From assembly GCA_028671895.1 (NCBI GenBank), contig CM053803.1:43708786-43772785 (forward strand): DNA of 64,000 bases. The letters run 5' to 3'. Below are positions 13,697-25,464 of this stretch, piece by piece (the stretch's first letter is position 1; each line of letters starts with the position of its first letter). The notes beneath the pieces are model-generated. The model was given only the letters and a program-made list of their open reading frames with translations. It ran no database searches and was not told where the DNA came from. The translations under genes and the position numbers were made by a program. This stretch comes from Oenanthe sinensis. Lineage: Eukaryota; Streptophyta; Magnoliopsida; Apiales; Apiaceae.

Positions 13697-15521
13697 ATGG
13701 CCTTTGTCTATAGTACTTGATTTTCTCTACTCAGAATTGTCCAATGTTGAACTTGTGCATGCTACTAGCAACCAAGCAACCCCATATTCTCATCAACTTT
13801 ATCGTCACAGAGGAGTGGCTGGGATTTCTAAGCTCCGAAACAGAGCTACCACCTAACATAAGTTTCTGTACCATTCCTAATGTCATTCCATCTGAGCTTG
13901 TTCGAGCTGCTGATCATCCGGGGTTCGTCCAAGCAACTTTAACCAATATGGAAGAGCCAGTTGAGCAGTTAATCGACAGGCTTGATTCGCGGCCTGTGGT
14001 AATTATATACGATCTGTTTCTAGGATGGCTACAAGGAGTAGGCAACTGCAGGAATATTTCTGTGGCTCCACTATGGCCGATGTCTGCCACTGTTTTTTCG
14101 ATGTTTAAGCACACTAATCTACTTCTACGAAATGGGAACCTCCCAGTAACTAACTTGTCAGGCTAGTTTAAATTAATTCGGAAAAATTACTCCCTCCGTT
14201 AGTTTAAATTAACCGGAAAAAATTACTCCCTCGGTCCCTGTTTAGTTGTCTCTTTTTTTAAAAAAAATTGTCCAAAAATAGTTGTCTGTATCTTGTTCTA
14301 AATTATATTTTTTACATATTTTTCCTAAATTAATTGCTTTTCAATATAGTTTTAAAACTTGCTCTGTTCAAAAGAGACCTTTTATTTTTTGTTGTAACCA
14401 AACTTAAAGAAGCTAGCTTGGGTATTAGTATAGAAATAGGAACTTCATATTAAAACTTTGCTGAAGAAAATGAAAAATATATTTGTACTGGATATAGTTC
14501 AGAAAATTTTATGTTGTTAAATTGATGCATATGCTGTATGTAATTAATTTTCGAGCTATGTTCTGTGTGTTCAGTGTTTTGATTGTTTCTGTTGTGTGTG
14601 TGTTTTTTTTTTTATAAAATTGGCATTCGATTTAAAATAAAGCAAGGAGAGAAAGAGGTAGATTATATCCCTGGTGTACCTTCAACACGCATACTTGATC
14701 TTCCCACAGCATTCTATGGAGGAGGTCAACCTATCTTACATAGAGTTCTTGAATCTATTTCATTGGTGCAAAAAACACAGTTCCTTCTATTTACTTCTGT
14801 TTACGAGCTCGAACAAAAAGTCATTGATGCTTTGAGAGCGGAGTATTCCATGCCTGTCTATGCCATTGGTCCTGCCATCCCTTACTTCAAAATCAAACAA
14901 GATTGTTCGACTAAAGATGAAGATGTCCCTCATTTTATCAAATGGTTAGACAATCAACCTAATAATTCTCTCTTGTACATTTCTCAAGGGAGCTTTCTTT
15001 CTGTTTCGAGCAATCATTTGGATGAAATTGTTGCTGGGGTTCTTGATAGCGGAGTAAATTATCTGTGGGTAACAAAAATGGATGCTTCTCGGATCAATAG
15101 TGGGAATGGGTTGGTTGTGCCCTGGTGTGATCAATTAAGGGTCTTGTGTCATCCTTCTATTGGCGGTTTTTGGTCACATTGTGGATGGAATTCTACTAAA
15201 GAAGGTATGTTTGCTGGTGTTCCAATGCTAACTTTGCCTATAATGTGGGATCAAATTCCAAACAGTAAAGTTATTGTGGAGCATTGGAAGATTGGATGGA
15301 GAGTGAAGGAGAGAACCCCAGTTGAAACAATAACGACAAGGGATGAAATTGCAAGACTTGTAAAGAGGTTTATGGAGTCTGAAAGCACCGAGGGAGAAAA
15401 GATGAGGAAAAGGGTGAAAGAATATAAGGAGATAGCTCGCCAAGCTACTGCAATAGGTGGATCATCTAACAATGCTATTGGTTCTTTCCTCGACAACATT
15501 TTACAAACCAAAACAAGTTAA
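13697..15521 (+). pseudogene. UGT87A: UGT87A-like UDP-glycosyltransferase, copy 1 (decayed)
   Basis: Exon 1 aligns to copies 3 and 4 from about 13697 to 14161, and exon 2 from 14641 to 15521. The C-terminal half is fully open and has the sugar-donor (PSPG) box starting WCDQLRVLCHPSIGGFW and ending WDQ. The N-terminus is ruined. An ATG at 13697 meets TGA eight codons later. A small deletion removes the GRGHINP segment that carries the catalytic histidine. The intron donor is GC rather than GT (14162-14163). The exon 2 acceptor is TAA (14638-14640) where the paralogues have CAG. A good gene would need all of these intact, so I call it a pseudogene despite the long open C-terminal frame. MITE fragments with TACTCCCTC ends lie in the intron near 14190-14240. 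Confidence 0.82.
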
Positions 15522-16012
15522 GGCCGGTTTCAAGATAAATTTTCCAGTTATCTGTTTTCGACTTTTGAAATTTTTTATAATCTCTCATTTTGCTATTGTT
15601 TCTAAGCATTGACCGATAACTATTAAGCTTGATATTAACTTGCCCCATGTTCTAGTCAATTCAATGGTTTTCGCAGAATTTTAGTCAATTGCAACATAAC
15701 GTCAAAACACTGAAATAGGTTTTAAGTTCGTACTCAGAGTAGTTATTTGAGATTCCTTTTTAAATATCATTAAAATGAAAGAAAATATAGAAAACCTTTT
15801 TGCAGCTTTACTATCAAAAATGGAAAATATCTTGTTACTGTATAATTGTATATAGTTCAGCAAATTTTGAACATGTTCTGAGCAACTCTTTTGTTATAGA
15901 AACTCAAGCATACATGTATGCAGTTTTATATAAATATTTTCTTTGTTAGATATCTTGATGATTTGATTTGTGTTTTTTACCTGTTTTAAATTTTGCATTT
16001 GATTAAGAATAG
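15522..16012 (+). other. UGT intron-like sequence without an exon 1
   Basis: This is the spacer between UGT copies 1 and 2. Its right part resembles the 3' half of the UGT intron of copy 1 (TATAGTTCAG-AAATTTT blocks). No first exon is present, so copy 2 was probably duplicated without it or lost it. Confidence 0.55.
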
Positions 16013-16857
16013 AGCAAGGAGAGCATGAGGTAGACTACATTTTTGGTGTACCTCTAACACACATACTAGATCTTCCCTCGGCATTCTACAAAAGAGGTCA
16101 AACAATCCTAAATGATATTCTTGAAGCTATATCATTAATACAAAAAACACAGTGTCTTCTATTTACTTCTACGTACGAGCTCGAACAACGAGCCATTGAT
16201 GCTGTGAGAACTGAGTACATTGTTGTCTTGTTCAACAACGAGTAATGATGCCCCTCATTATATCAAATGGCTAGAAAATCAACCCAATTATTCTGTCTTG
16301 TACATTTCTCAAGGGAGCTTTCTTTCAAAGTGATCAATTGGACGATATTGTTGCTGGGATTCTTGATAGTGGAGGGAGCTATTTCTGGGTAACAAAAATG
16401 GAAACTTCTCGAATTAATGGTGAAAAGGGTTGGTTGTGCCCTGGTGTGATCAGTCAAGGGTCTTGTGTCATCCTTCTGTTGGCAGTTTCTGGTCACATTG
16501 TGGTTGGAATTCTGCTAAAGGTTCACTTTTCGCTGGCGTTACAATGCTAACTTTGCCTATAATGTTTGATCAATTTCTGAATAGTAATATCTTTGTGGAA
16601 CATTGGAAGATTGGATGGAGAGTCAAGAAACCAACTGCAGTTGAAACATTAGTGACAAGGAATGAAATTGCAAGACTTGTAAACAGGTTCATGGACTTGG
16701 TAAGCGACGAAGGGAAAATGATGAGGAAAAGAGTGAAAGAACTTGAGGAGATAGCTTGCTAAGCTACTGCAAAAGGTGGATCATCTGAGAATGCCATTGA
16801 TGCTTTCATTCACAACATATTGCAAGGTGGATCATCTGAGAATGTTGTTGGAAATTG
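16013..16857 (+). pseudogene. UGT87A: UGT87A-like UDP-glycosyltransferase, copy 2 (exon 2 relic)
   Basis: Only exon 2 is present. It starts after a normal AG at 16011-16012. Compared with copy 3, ~45 nt are missing near 16222-16247 (the GPAIPYF region), 5 nt are missing near 16327, and 1 nt is missing near 16428. A TAA lies at 16760-16762 close to the end. The PSPG box is still readable with substitutions across two frames. The last segment GGTGGATCATCTGAGAATG is duplicated at the 3' end (~16776 and ~16825). It is not functional. Confidence 0.88.
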
Positions 16858-17068
16858 ATATACCTTAAAAAAAAAAGCCCAAATCATAAAAAAAAAATCA
16901 TATTTTTAAGACTTGCTCAATTACAAGTTGAGTATTATTATTAGAGGATAAGCATAGTAATTTACTATATTTTAATAAATTAAAATCAGGGGAGTTTTTA
17001 TAGGCAGACATGATTTGAATAAAACAAGATATATGCATTTTATAAGAAACCAGTAGTTCTTTATTACT

Positions 17069-17077
17069 ATAAAAAGC
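17069..17077 (+). promoter_or_regulatory. TATA box of UGT copy 3
   Basis: TATAAAAAG lies 85 bp before the ATG at 17154, at normal distance for a short plant leader. Copies 1 and 2 have no comparable element. Confidence 0.6.
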
Positions 17078-17153
17078 GTGGTACTCAAAAAAACAGCTCA
17101 CAACAAGTCAATAACATTATCCAATCTTCTCATCCTCACACACCCTGAGAACA

Positions 17154-19344
17154 ATGGCAGACTTAAAACCAGTTACATTAGCTCACTTGATTGCCGTGCC
17201 CTTTCCGGGCAGAGGCCACATTAACCCCATGCTCAACTTCTGCAAGCTACTAGCTATCAAACGACCTGATATTATTATAACCTTGGTTGTTACTGAGGAG
17301 TGGCATGGGTTTTTAATCTCTGAAGAGGTGCCACATAACATAATTTTTGGCACGATTCCTAATGTCCTTCCGTCTGAGCTGGTTCGTGCTGCTGATTTTT
17401 CAGGCTTCTTCGAAGCAACATTAACCAAGATGGTGGAGCCTGTGAAACGGTTTATTGACCAGTTGGATTTGCGGCCTATGCTAATTATTTACGATACATT
17501 TTTAATGTGGATCCCGAAAGTAGGGAAGCGGAGAAATATTCCCGTGGCTTCATTTTGGACAATGTCTGCTACTGTGTTTTCGATGTTCCAGCATCGCCAT
17601 CTCCTTGAACAAAATGGCCACTTCCCGATAACTAATTTGTCAGGTTAGTTCAAAATGAAAATGATCTTTATTTGGAAAAAAAAATGCCAACTTTATATTT
17701 TAGGTGTATGTGAAAGATTTAAGACGACAATATTTTTATTTTTCATTATTGTGCATATCAAATGAGAATTAGGAATGAGAAACATGTCTAATCAAATTCA
17801 ACCAGCTCAGACCAGTTTATATTGAATTCATTGACTCAATTAAGCATGAATTCCTCCATCACTTTCTGCAAAACTAAAAATGGTCGAGAATCAAATATTG
17901 TAAAACTTACTCTCTGCAAAAAATTTCTCAGTCATTTAGATAAATATTTTGCAGCTGATTATAACACCGTCCCTCTTCACAAATCAAGTCTCTCAGCACC
18001 CACCGAGAATACCTCCCCCTAACAAGGTGCTTGACTCCCCTTGGCCTTGCTAAGAGTCCACCTAGAGATCGTTGTAAATTGTGATTTGTCGATTTGATAT
18101 TATTATTGGATGCTATTGGTCAAACCTCAACCCAAAAACTATCTCGTATAAAAGAATTTTTCTCAAACTTATTAACCAATGTCTTGCTCCTTCCCCAATC
18201 CATGTGGCATAATCTAAGAAACTATACTGTTGGAATTACTTGGAAGCCAAAGTCAAATTTCGAGTGGACATAAAACCGGGAGTAGCAGTTGAACATAACA
18301 GATAACCCTGTATACATGGCTCAGCAAAATTTCTATTATAGAATTTGAACATATAAATGTATGGTTTTCTGTCTATATTCTCTTTGTTATATATCTTGAT
18401 GATTTTTGCTGTTCCATCCTTTTTTTTATTGTAAATTCTGTATTTGACTAAATACAGAGCAGGGAGAGAATGAGGTAGATTACATCCCAGGTGTACCTAC
18501 AACACGCGTACTAGATCTTCCATCACTATTCTACGGAAGAGGTCAAGATATCCTTCAAAGAGTTTTTGAAGTTTTTTCAGTGGCAAAAAAGGCACATTTT
18601 CTTTTATTCACTTCGATCTACGAGCTAGAGCAACAAGTTATTGATGCTCTGAAAGCCGAGTTTTTCATGCCTGTCTACGCTATTGGTCCTGCCATCCCTT
18701 ACTTCCAAATGAACCAATATTGTTCTCCTGCTAATAATGCTCAAGACATCCCTCATTATATCAAATGGCTAGACAGTCAATCTGATAATTCCGTCTTGTA
18801 CATTTCTCAAGGGAGCTTTCTTTCAGTTTCTAGTGATCAATTGGACGAAATTGTTGCTGGGGTTCTTGATAGTGGAGTGAGCTATTTTTGGGTAACGAGA
18901 ATGGAAGCAACTAGGATTGATAGTAAGAAAGGTTTGGTTGTGCCTTGGTGTGATCAATTAAGGGTGCTGTGCCATCCTTCTATCGGCGGTTTTTGGTCAC
19001 ATTGTGGGTGGAATTCTACTAAAGAAGGTGTATTTGCTGGTGTTCCAATGCTAACTTTGCCTATATTGTCAGATCAATTTACAAATAGTAAAATCATTGT
19101 GGAGGATTGGAAGACTGGCTGGAGAGTGAAGAGGCGAACCGCGTTTGAAACATTAGTGAAGAGGGTTGAAATTGCAAGACTTGTAAAGGGGTTTATGGAC
19201 TTGGAAAGTGATGAGGGGAAAGAGATGAGGAAAAGAGTTGAAAAGCTTAAGCTAATTGCTCGCCAAGCTACTGCAGAAGGTGGATCATCCGAGAATGCCA
19301 TTGATGCTTTTATTGACAACGTATTACCATCCGACAGACATTAA
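17154..19344 (+). CDS. UGT87A: UDP-glycosyltransferase, UGT87A type, copy 3
   Basis: Two exons, 17154-17643 and 18458-19344, with a GT-AG intron of 814 bp, encode 458 aa. This is the usual family length. Residues ~10-30 hold the acceptor-side motif FPGRGHINPMLNF with the catalytic His. The family signature VLYISQGSFLSV lies mid-protein. The PSPG donor box spans residues ~327-370 (WCDQLRVLCHPSIGGFWSHC...) and ends in DQ, which in plant UGTs favours UDP-glucose. UGT87A members are cytosolic small-molecule glucosyltransferases. Arabidopsis UGT87A2 affects flowering time, but the substrate here cannot be read from sequence. No lesion was found. The start is the first ATG after the TATA box and aligns with copy 4. 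Confidence 0.9.
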
Positions 19345-21315
19345 GTTTCTCTGCATGTTTTTACAAAATAAACATTACTTGCAGACCATTAGAATGATTA
19401 TGATCAGTTTATTGTTGTTTCTAAGCATCAAAATTGATATTAAGCTAAACCATGTCCTTCTTAATCTAATAGTTTATTGTTTCTGGTTCCTTTGTTCTCT
19501 TTCTCACTAGAAATCGCGCAGTAGAGTTTTAGCGAAAACGAATGTGTAAGCATCATTGACAAAAGTTTGCGGTGAAATTCACATTTTCTGCTCGAAAAAC
19601 ACTCTATCTGCCCAGTGCCCTACAAAAATAGTTTAGATTGCAGCACTTCTCTTCAGTTTCTTCGACCATTTCATTGTCAACAAAAGATAGTAATCTGGTG
19701 TTCAGAATATTAATGTAATTGCATACATGATTTAGCGGATTAAGTGGATGGCTTTGTCACACATATTATGACATTGGCCTAAGTTTACGTTTATCAAAGT
19801 GAGAGTAACATGATTTTAAGAAAACGAGGAATGATCAGACCAGTACGCAACTACTTGTTCATTCTTTTATCAAGTGTAGACGTGTAGTAATAAGTACTTC
19901 ACATGCATGGACCCTAACCAAGCTCATTATATCATTAAATAGGTAAGGGTTTAGAGATTGTGGTTGAGGACCCTAAAATCACGTTTAGATAATTATCTAA
20001 AGTTAATACAATGTTACAGTTATTTTTGTAAATAGAAGATGGCGGATCCTATTATTATAACAAAAATGTCATCCAACTTTTATACTCAAAATGCTTCTAA
20101 CTTTAAGTAAATTATCTAAGACCGACTTTGATTTTAGAAATATTTTTCTCTTAGACATTTATTTATTTAAAAATAAATAAAAATTTGGGACTAAAGGACA
20201 CTATATATTTAAGTGAATAAATCACAGATCTCAAGTATGTTAGGATTGAGGATGATAGTTATAATTTATATATTCACTCTCTTGGATTACAGACTTTGAT
20301 CTCAAACTTCAGAGGTAGCCTTGCTTCCTTTTTAAAGCAAACATGTGGAATCTCATTGGCAAGCCCCCCATCTTCCGCATATCTTGCTCATTGCTTATTT
20401 TCCAACGTGTTTAATTACAAGTGGTCGAAAATGTAGTTATATTTATTATTTAATTATAATTTATAAATTTTAGGAATGTTTATATTAATTTTCAAATTCT
20501 TTCAAATACTCCTAAAGTAATAATTACAATTAGAACTTTTGAATTCTTTATAATATTTGTTAAATTTTTTAAGATAATATACTTCATCTATCATTTTGGT
20601 CATTTTGACTTTTTGTACATGGTTTAAAGTGTAAAAAAACTACTTGTATATATTTTTTTAGGATATACTTTTTCTGAATAATAATATAAATATTATATTT
20701 TTATTCAAAAAAGAAAGAAAATTGAAATAATTATATATGCAACACCTCAAAATCTCAAATTACGTGCAAAAAGTCTTTTAAGAAGTTTCAGAAGAAGCTT
20801 TACGTATTTACCATCTTCACGTTCAAAAATGATATGCACATAGCACCAAAATAAAATGATGTGTACAACAAATTGTAATCATGGTCGTTGAATTTATTTC
20901 ACAATCATAGGTTCATATGTGGTCCCTCTTTCGTAACCGTAAGTAGCTCAGCTTCTCTTGAGTTTATTGTCAAGAAATTTATAAATCGAAAAATAAATGT
21001 ATTTCTAACTTGTAAGAGAGATTGTGCTAAAATATATGGAGTTATTTTTATAATTTAGCACTAGAAAATGGTTTTTGTGTTAAAATAACATCATGTCTCT
21101 AATTTATTGTTCTAAATCTTGTTCCAAATTAATAAAATTGATAAAAGTGGTATTGAATATATTAGCTAAAAATTGATATCTCTCATTTATTCATTTCCCT
21201 CTTTTTTTTTACTTTTTGATGAGGTTGTACACCTTTGGAGTGGAGAATTTTAGTTTTTGTTCTATAATATAGATATAGAACAAGATATAGCACACGATTG
21301 GACTTGCCCGAGGCT
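19345..21315. other. spacer between UGT copies 3 and 4
   Basis: About 2 kb without a credible coding frame. It holds the copy 3 3' flank, AT-rich unique-looking sequence and the copy 4 upstream region. No element ends were recognised. Confidence 0.45.
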
Positions 21316-21321
21316 TATAAA
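21316..21321 (+). promoter_or_regulatory. TATA box of UGT copy 4
   Basis: TATAAA in the context GGCTTATAAAGTACAG, 115 bp before the ATG at 21431. Confidence 0.55.
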
Positions 21322-21430
21322 GTACAGCAAACCAAACTGAGCTTGGTTTTCTTCTGTAACATAATTCTTTAGGATCTGTATAGGCTTCCCGAATCCCTAA
21401 ATATCAGACAATCAACTCATTTTACAAGCC

Positions 21431-24160
21431 ATGGGATCAATGATAGACTTGGAACCAACTCTTACTACTCACTTGGTGGCCATACCATTTCCAGGCAGAG
21501 GCCATATCAACCCAATGATAAATTTTTGCAAGCTACTAGCAACCAAGCAACCTGATATTCACATAACCCTCATTGTTACTGAGGAGTGGCTCGGTTTCTT
21601 AAGTTCCGAAACCAAGCCACCGCCTAATATGCACTTCCGAACTATCCCCAATGTCCTTCCTTCTGAGCTGGTTCGTGTCGGGGATCATACTGGCTTCATA
21701 AAAGCTACGTCCACAGAAATGAAAGCCCCTGTTGAGTTAGTGATAGAGGGGCTTGAGCCTAAGCCTACGGTTATTGTATATGATGCTTTTTTAACTTGGG
21801 CAGGGAGTATACAGGGGAATATTTCTACAGCAGCATTTTGGCCAATGTCTGCTACGGTGTTCTCCATGTTCTTGCACTACCATCTTCTATGTCAAAACCG
21901 CCATTTGCCTGTACTCAATTTATCAGGTCAGTTCAGAACAAGTGCTCAGGGCTTGTACTAATTTCAAATTTTTTTCTCCGTTTTTATCGTCTCTCAGAAA
22001 ATTTGTGCAAAATACGGATTTTTGATTAGATATATTCGCAAAATACAATGATCAATAGATTATAATTAATTAAAAGAATTCGTCTAAGGGTATATTTTAA
22101 TTAAAATTTAATTAAGAAGAGTATTTGGAGTTGAATAGGAATGACGAGACGACCGACCAAACACCAATTCAACTTTAATTACATAATAAATTAAATAGTA
22201 AATTAAATTTTGGTGGCCAAAGTTTGTACCAAATTCCAAAATAATGGTTCTATTTTGAAGTTTGCAAATCGGTGGCCAAAGTTTTTATTAGGTTTTCAAA
22301 ATAATGGTTCTAGTTTATTTATATATTGGTGACCATTATTTGTTTCAGATTTATATATTGATGACCATTATTTTGACCGAATTACAAAAAGGTGATTGTA
22401 CTTTTATGGTTGACACAATAGTTATGTGTTATCAATTTTTTTTAAATTATTAAAAATAACTTTAATTTTTTATATTTGTTATTTGACTTGTTTTATTAAA
22501 AACACAAATATCGTTTTGAAATTCGATAATAACTATGACCACCATTATGTAACTCCCAAAATAGAGTTATTCTATTAAAAACCTAATTAAAAAGTTGGCC
22601 ACCAATTTACAAATTCGAAAATACAAGCCATTATTTTGAAATTTCGTGCAAACTTTGGCCACCAAAATTTAATTTACTCTAAATAAAAACATATACTCCA
22701 TCTGTCCTAGTTTTCTTTACCTCATTTCTTTATTTGTTTGTCCAAAAAATGTTGTCCACATTCACTAAATATAGTAAATTAAGAGTTAATTTTGTTAAGT
22801 TTTATGAAAAATAATACACAATTTTAGTAAATTTTAATTTGTTTAATGTAATTGAATAAATGGTGGAATTTTATCCATGGACAAGTAAAATGGCTATATA
22901 TCAAATACTCCTCTTTTTCAGTCGTGAGAGTGTGTAGCTTTTCATAAAAAGCAATGCCACATATATTACATGTCTAGTCGTTGGGGAATAATAAACTAGA
23001 TGGTGAGAATTAGACGGTAGAAACCGATCATGATTCATGTCTAATCTCACTCATATGCAACTGATGTGCTGGTACATTGGTATTTCAGAAAATGAAATTT
23101 TGGAACGATTAAATATTAAACGAGTTTTTAACTTTTAATTAACTTTACGCCTTAAATTTGGCAGTCAATAAACCTCGATAAGTTAAAATTTCAAAAGTTT
23201 ATTCGACTAGGTTAAATTCGACTAGTTAAGATACTGACAATTCTCATTCTGTTCGTTTTCCAAATATTTGCAGAACAAGGAGAAACTCAGATAGATTACA
23301 TTCCCGGTGTACCATCAACACGGATACTTGATCTTCCAACAATATTCTATGGAAAAGGTCAAGATGTCCTGTACAAATGTCTTGAAGCTGTTTCATGTGC
23401 ACAGAAATCAAACTATCTTCTGTTTACTTCAATCTCAGAGCTTGAACAACAAGTGATTGATTCTCTCAAATGCGAGCTTTTGGTGCCTATCTACACCATC
23501 GGTCCTGCCATACCTTACTTCCAAATTAAAAACCATATCTGCAATAACCAAGATGAGCCTGGTTATATCAAATGGTTGGACAATCAAGCAGAAAACTCTG
23601 TTTTGTACATTTCTCAGGGAAGTTTTCTTTCTCTCTCCGAGGATCAGCTCAATGAAATTATCTCTGGAATTCAAGATGCTGGTTTGCATTTTTTATGGGT
23701 TACACGCATAGAAACATCTAAAATTAACGGTGGTAATTCTGACAGGGGAATGGTTGTGCCATGGTGTGACCAGCTGAGGGTCCTATTCCACCCTTCTGTG
23801 GGAGGCTTTTGGACACATTGTGGATGGAATTCGACTAAAGAGGGTGTCTTTGCTGGCATTCCAATGATAACTTCACCTTTGGCATGGGACCAAGTTCCGA
23901 ACAGTAAGATGATCGTGGATGATTGGGGTGTCGGTTGGAGAGTGAAGAAAGAGACAGGAGTCGAAACATTGACGAAAAGGGATGAAATCGCAAGGGTCGT
24001 GAAGAGGTTTATGGACTTGGACAGTGATGAAGGGAAATTCATAAGGGAAAGAGCAAAAGAACTCAAGGAGATCTCTCAACAAGCTATTGCAGAAGGTGGA
24101 TCAGCTGATCATGCAATCTATTCTTTCATTAGGGACATAACAAAATCTTGCAGTCATTAG
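21431..24160 (+). CDS. UGT87A: UDP-glycosyltransferase, UGT87A type, copy 4
   Basis: Exons 21431-21926 and 23274-24160 with a 1,347-bp GT-AG intron encode 460 aa. The intron has the same position and phase as in copy 3, so the copies are tandem duplicates. The N-terminus has FPGRGHINPMINF with the catalytic His. The PSPG box starts near residue 329 (WCDQLRVLFHPSVGGFWTHC) and ends AWDQ, again suggesting UDP-glucose. The intron is longer than in copy 3 because of a ~480-bp inverted-repeat element at 22197-22678. The protein differs more from copies 1-3 than they do from each other, so it probably split off first. No breaks. The acceptor substrate is unknown. Confidence 0.9.
22197..22678. repeat. 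inverted-repeat MITE in the intron of UGT copy 4
   Basis: AGTAAATTAAATTTTGGTGG at the left is inverted at the right (...CCACCAAAATTTAATTTACT). The arms contain repeated GGTGGCCAAAGTTT and AAAATAATGG blocks. 482 bp, non-coding. Confidence 0.7.
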
Positions 24161-25464
24161 GCAAGTTTCCAATAAACATTAGAACCATCATAGTGAATGT
24201 GTCCAATACTAGATGATGTACCGAATGACGTTAGAAAACGATCGGATCCAGTCAATGTACTAACATGCTGTCATATTTGTACCAGTCAAATCTTATTATT
24301 TGCTATTAAAATTCTCTATCAACATTTATCGAATTCCAGATCATTATAGTGTAGGTGACTAAAATCGAAGAAAAAATTATTATATATAAAAATTCTTAGA
24401 ATTCTTAAAAATGAATCTCATTATGTTGAATTATACATTAATGTGTCTTGTATAGTTATCATTAAAACTAGTTTTAAGTTATCATTCAAAAATAAAATTT
24501 TAAATCTTCCATTTTATCAAATTTAAGTTTAAAATATACAATGAATCGGTCTAAAAAATGTAAATAAATAAAGAAAATTGATCAGAACAAGTATTGGTCA
24601 CAACTATCACTTCGCGCTTTTACTTTGCAGAAAGTAAAAAACAAAGAAACTGTGTTTGAAGCGCGGATAAAAAATATGGACCCTAAATTTAATAAAAAAT
24701 GAAGTGATTATTCACGATAAATAAAGGTCGATGAATGTGGCTTGAGCACCCGGACTCGTAAATAAATAAGGGCAGATCCCCGACAAGTGTTTGTCATTTA
24801 ACTAAATTTTAACAAATGGTTTTACAATCGTTGAATCATCAGTTGAACGGTGCAAATTAAAAAAAAACACCCGAGTCTTGGTTAATAAGCGAGACTCGTT
24901 TAGCGAACATCGATTAATAAGCGAGGCTCGACGGGAAACTAAATCACACAATAGCCCCAAATTTAAGAACAAGCTGTTAGAACAAACTCTATTAGTTGTT
25001 GACACCGTGTCCTTAATATTTCATAGTCCTTTTTGCAAATAGAATTATATCAGAACTGATTATCAGATGCATTTTCTATCTGTTTGCCTCCTCAGTAGCA
25101 GCATCACCATCCTATTCAAAAAATGATACTAGCTAATTGTTAGCTAGTGAATGCTATGAAACTTTAATTTCTCGATCAAAACAGTTGTTTGGAGAGCACC
25201 TCATGGAATAAAATGGTTTGTATCTCACAGGGGAAAAGAGTGTATAACAATTAACAAACCAGTTCTTTGAAGCAAAAGGGTAAACGATGAGCCTCTCTTG
25301 TTAAATAAGGCTCGTGCACATGCCTCTTTTAATTACAGAAACTCAAATCATTTTTTTTAAAAAAAATCTTAATCATTGAACAACTTATCCAATAACTGTA
25401 AAATAATTTGTTAAAAACCCTTAAACAGCAAACGCTCGCCAATGATCCGCCCCATGAATAAATA
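24161..25464. other. intergenic, nothing recognised
   Basis: This stretch follows UGT copy 4. Scattered GAGACTCG / GAGGCTCG motifs near 24890-25310 are the only repeated pattern. No coding frame is supported. Confidence 0.4.
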
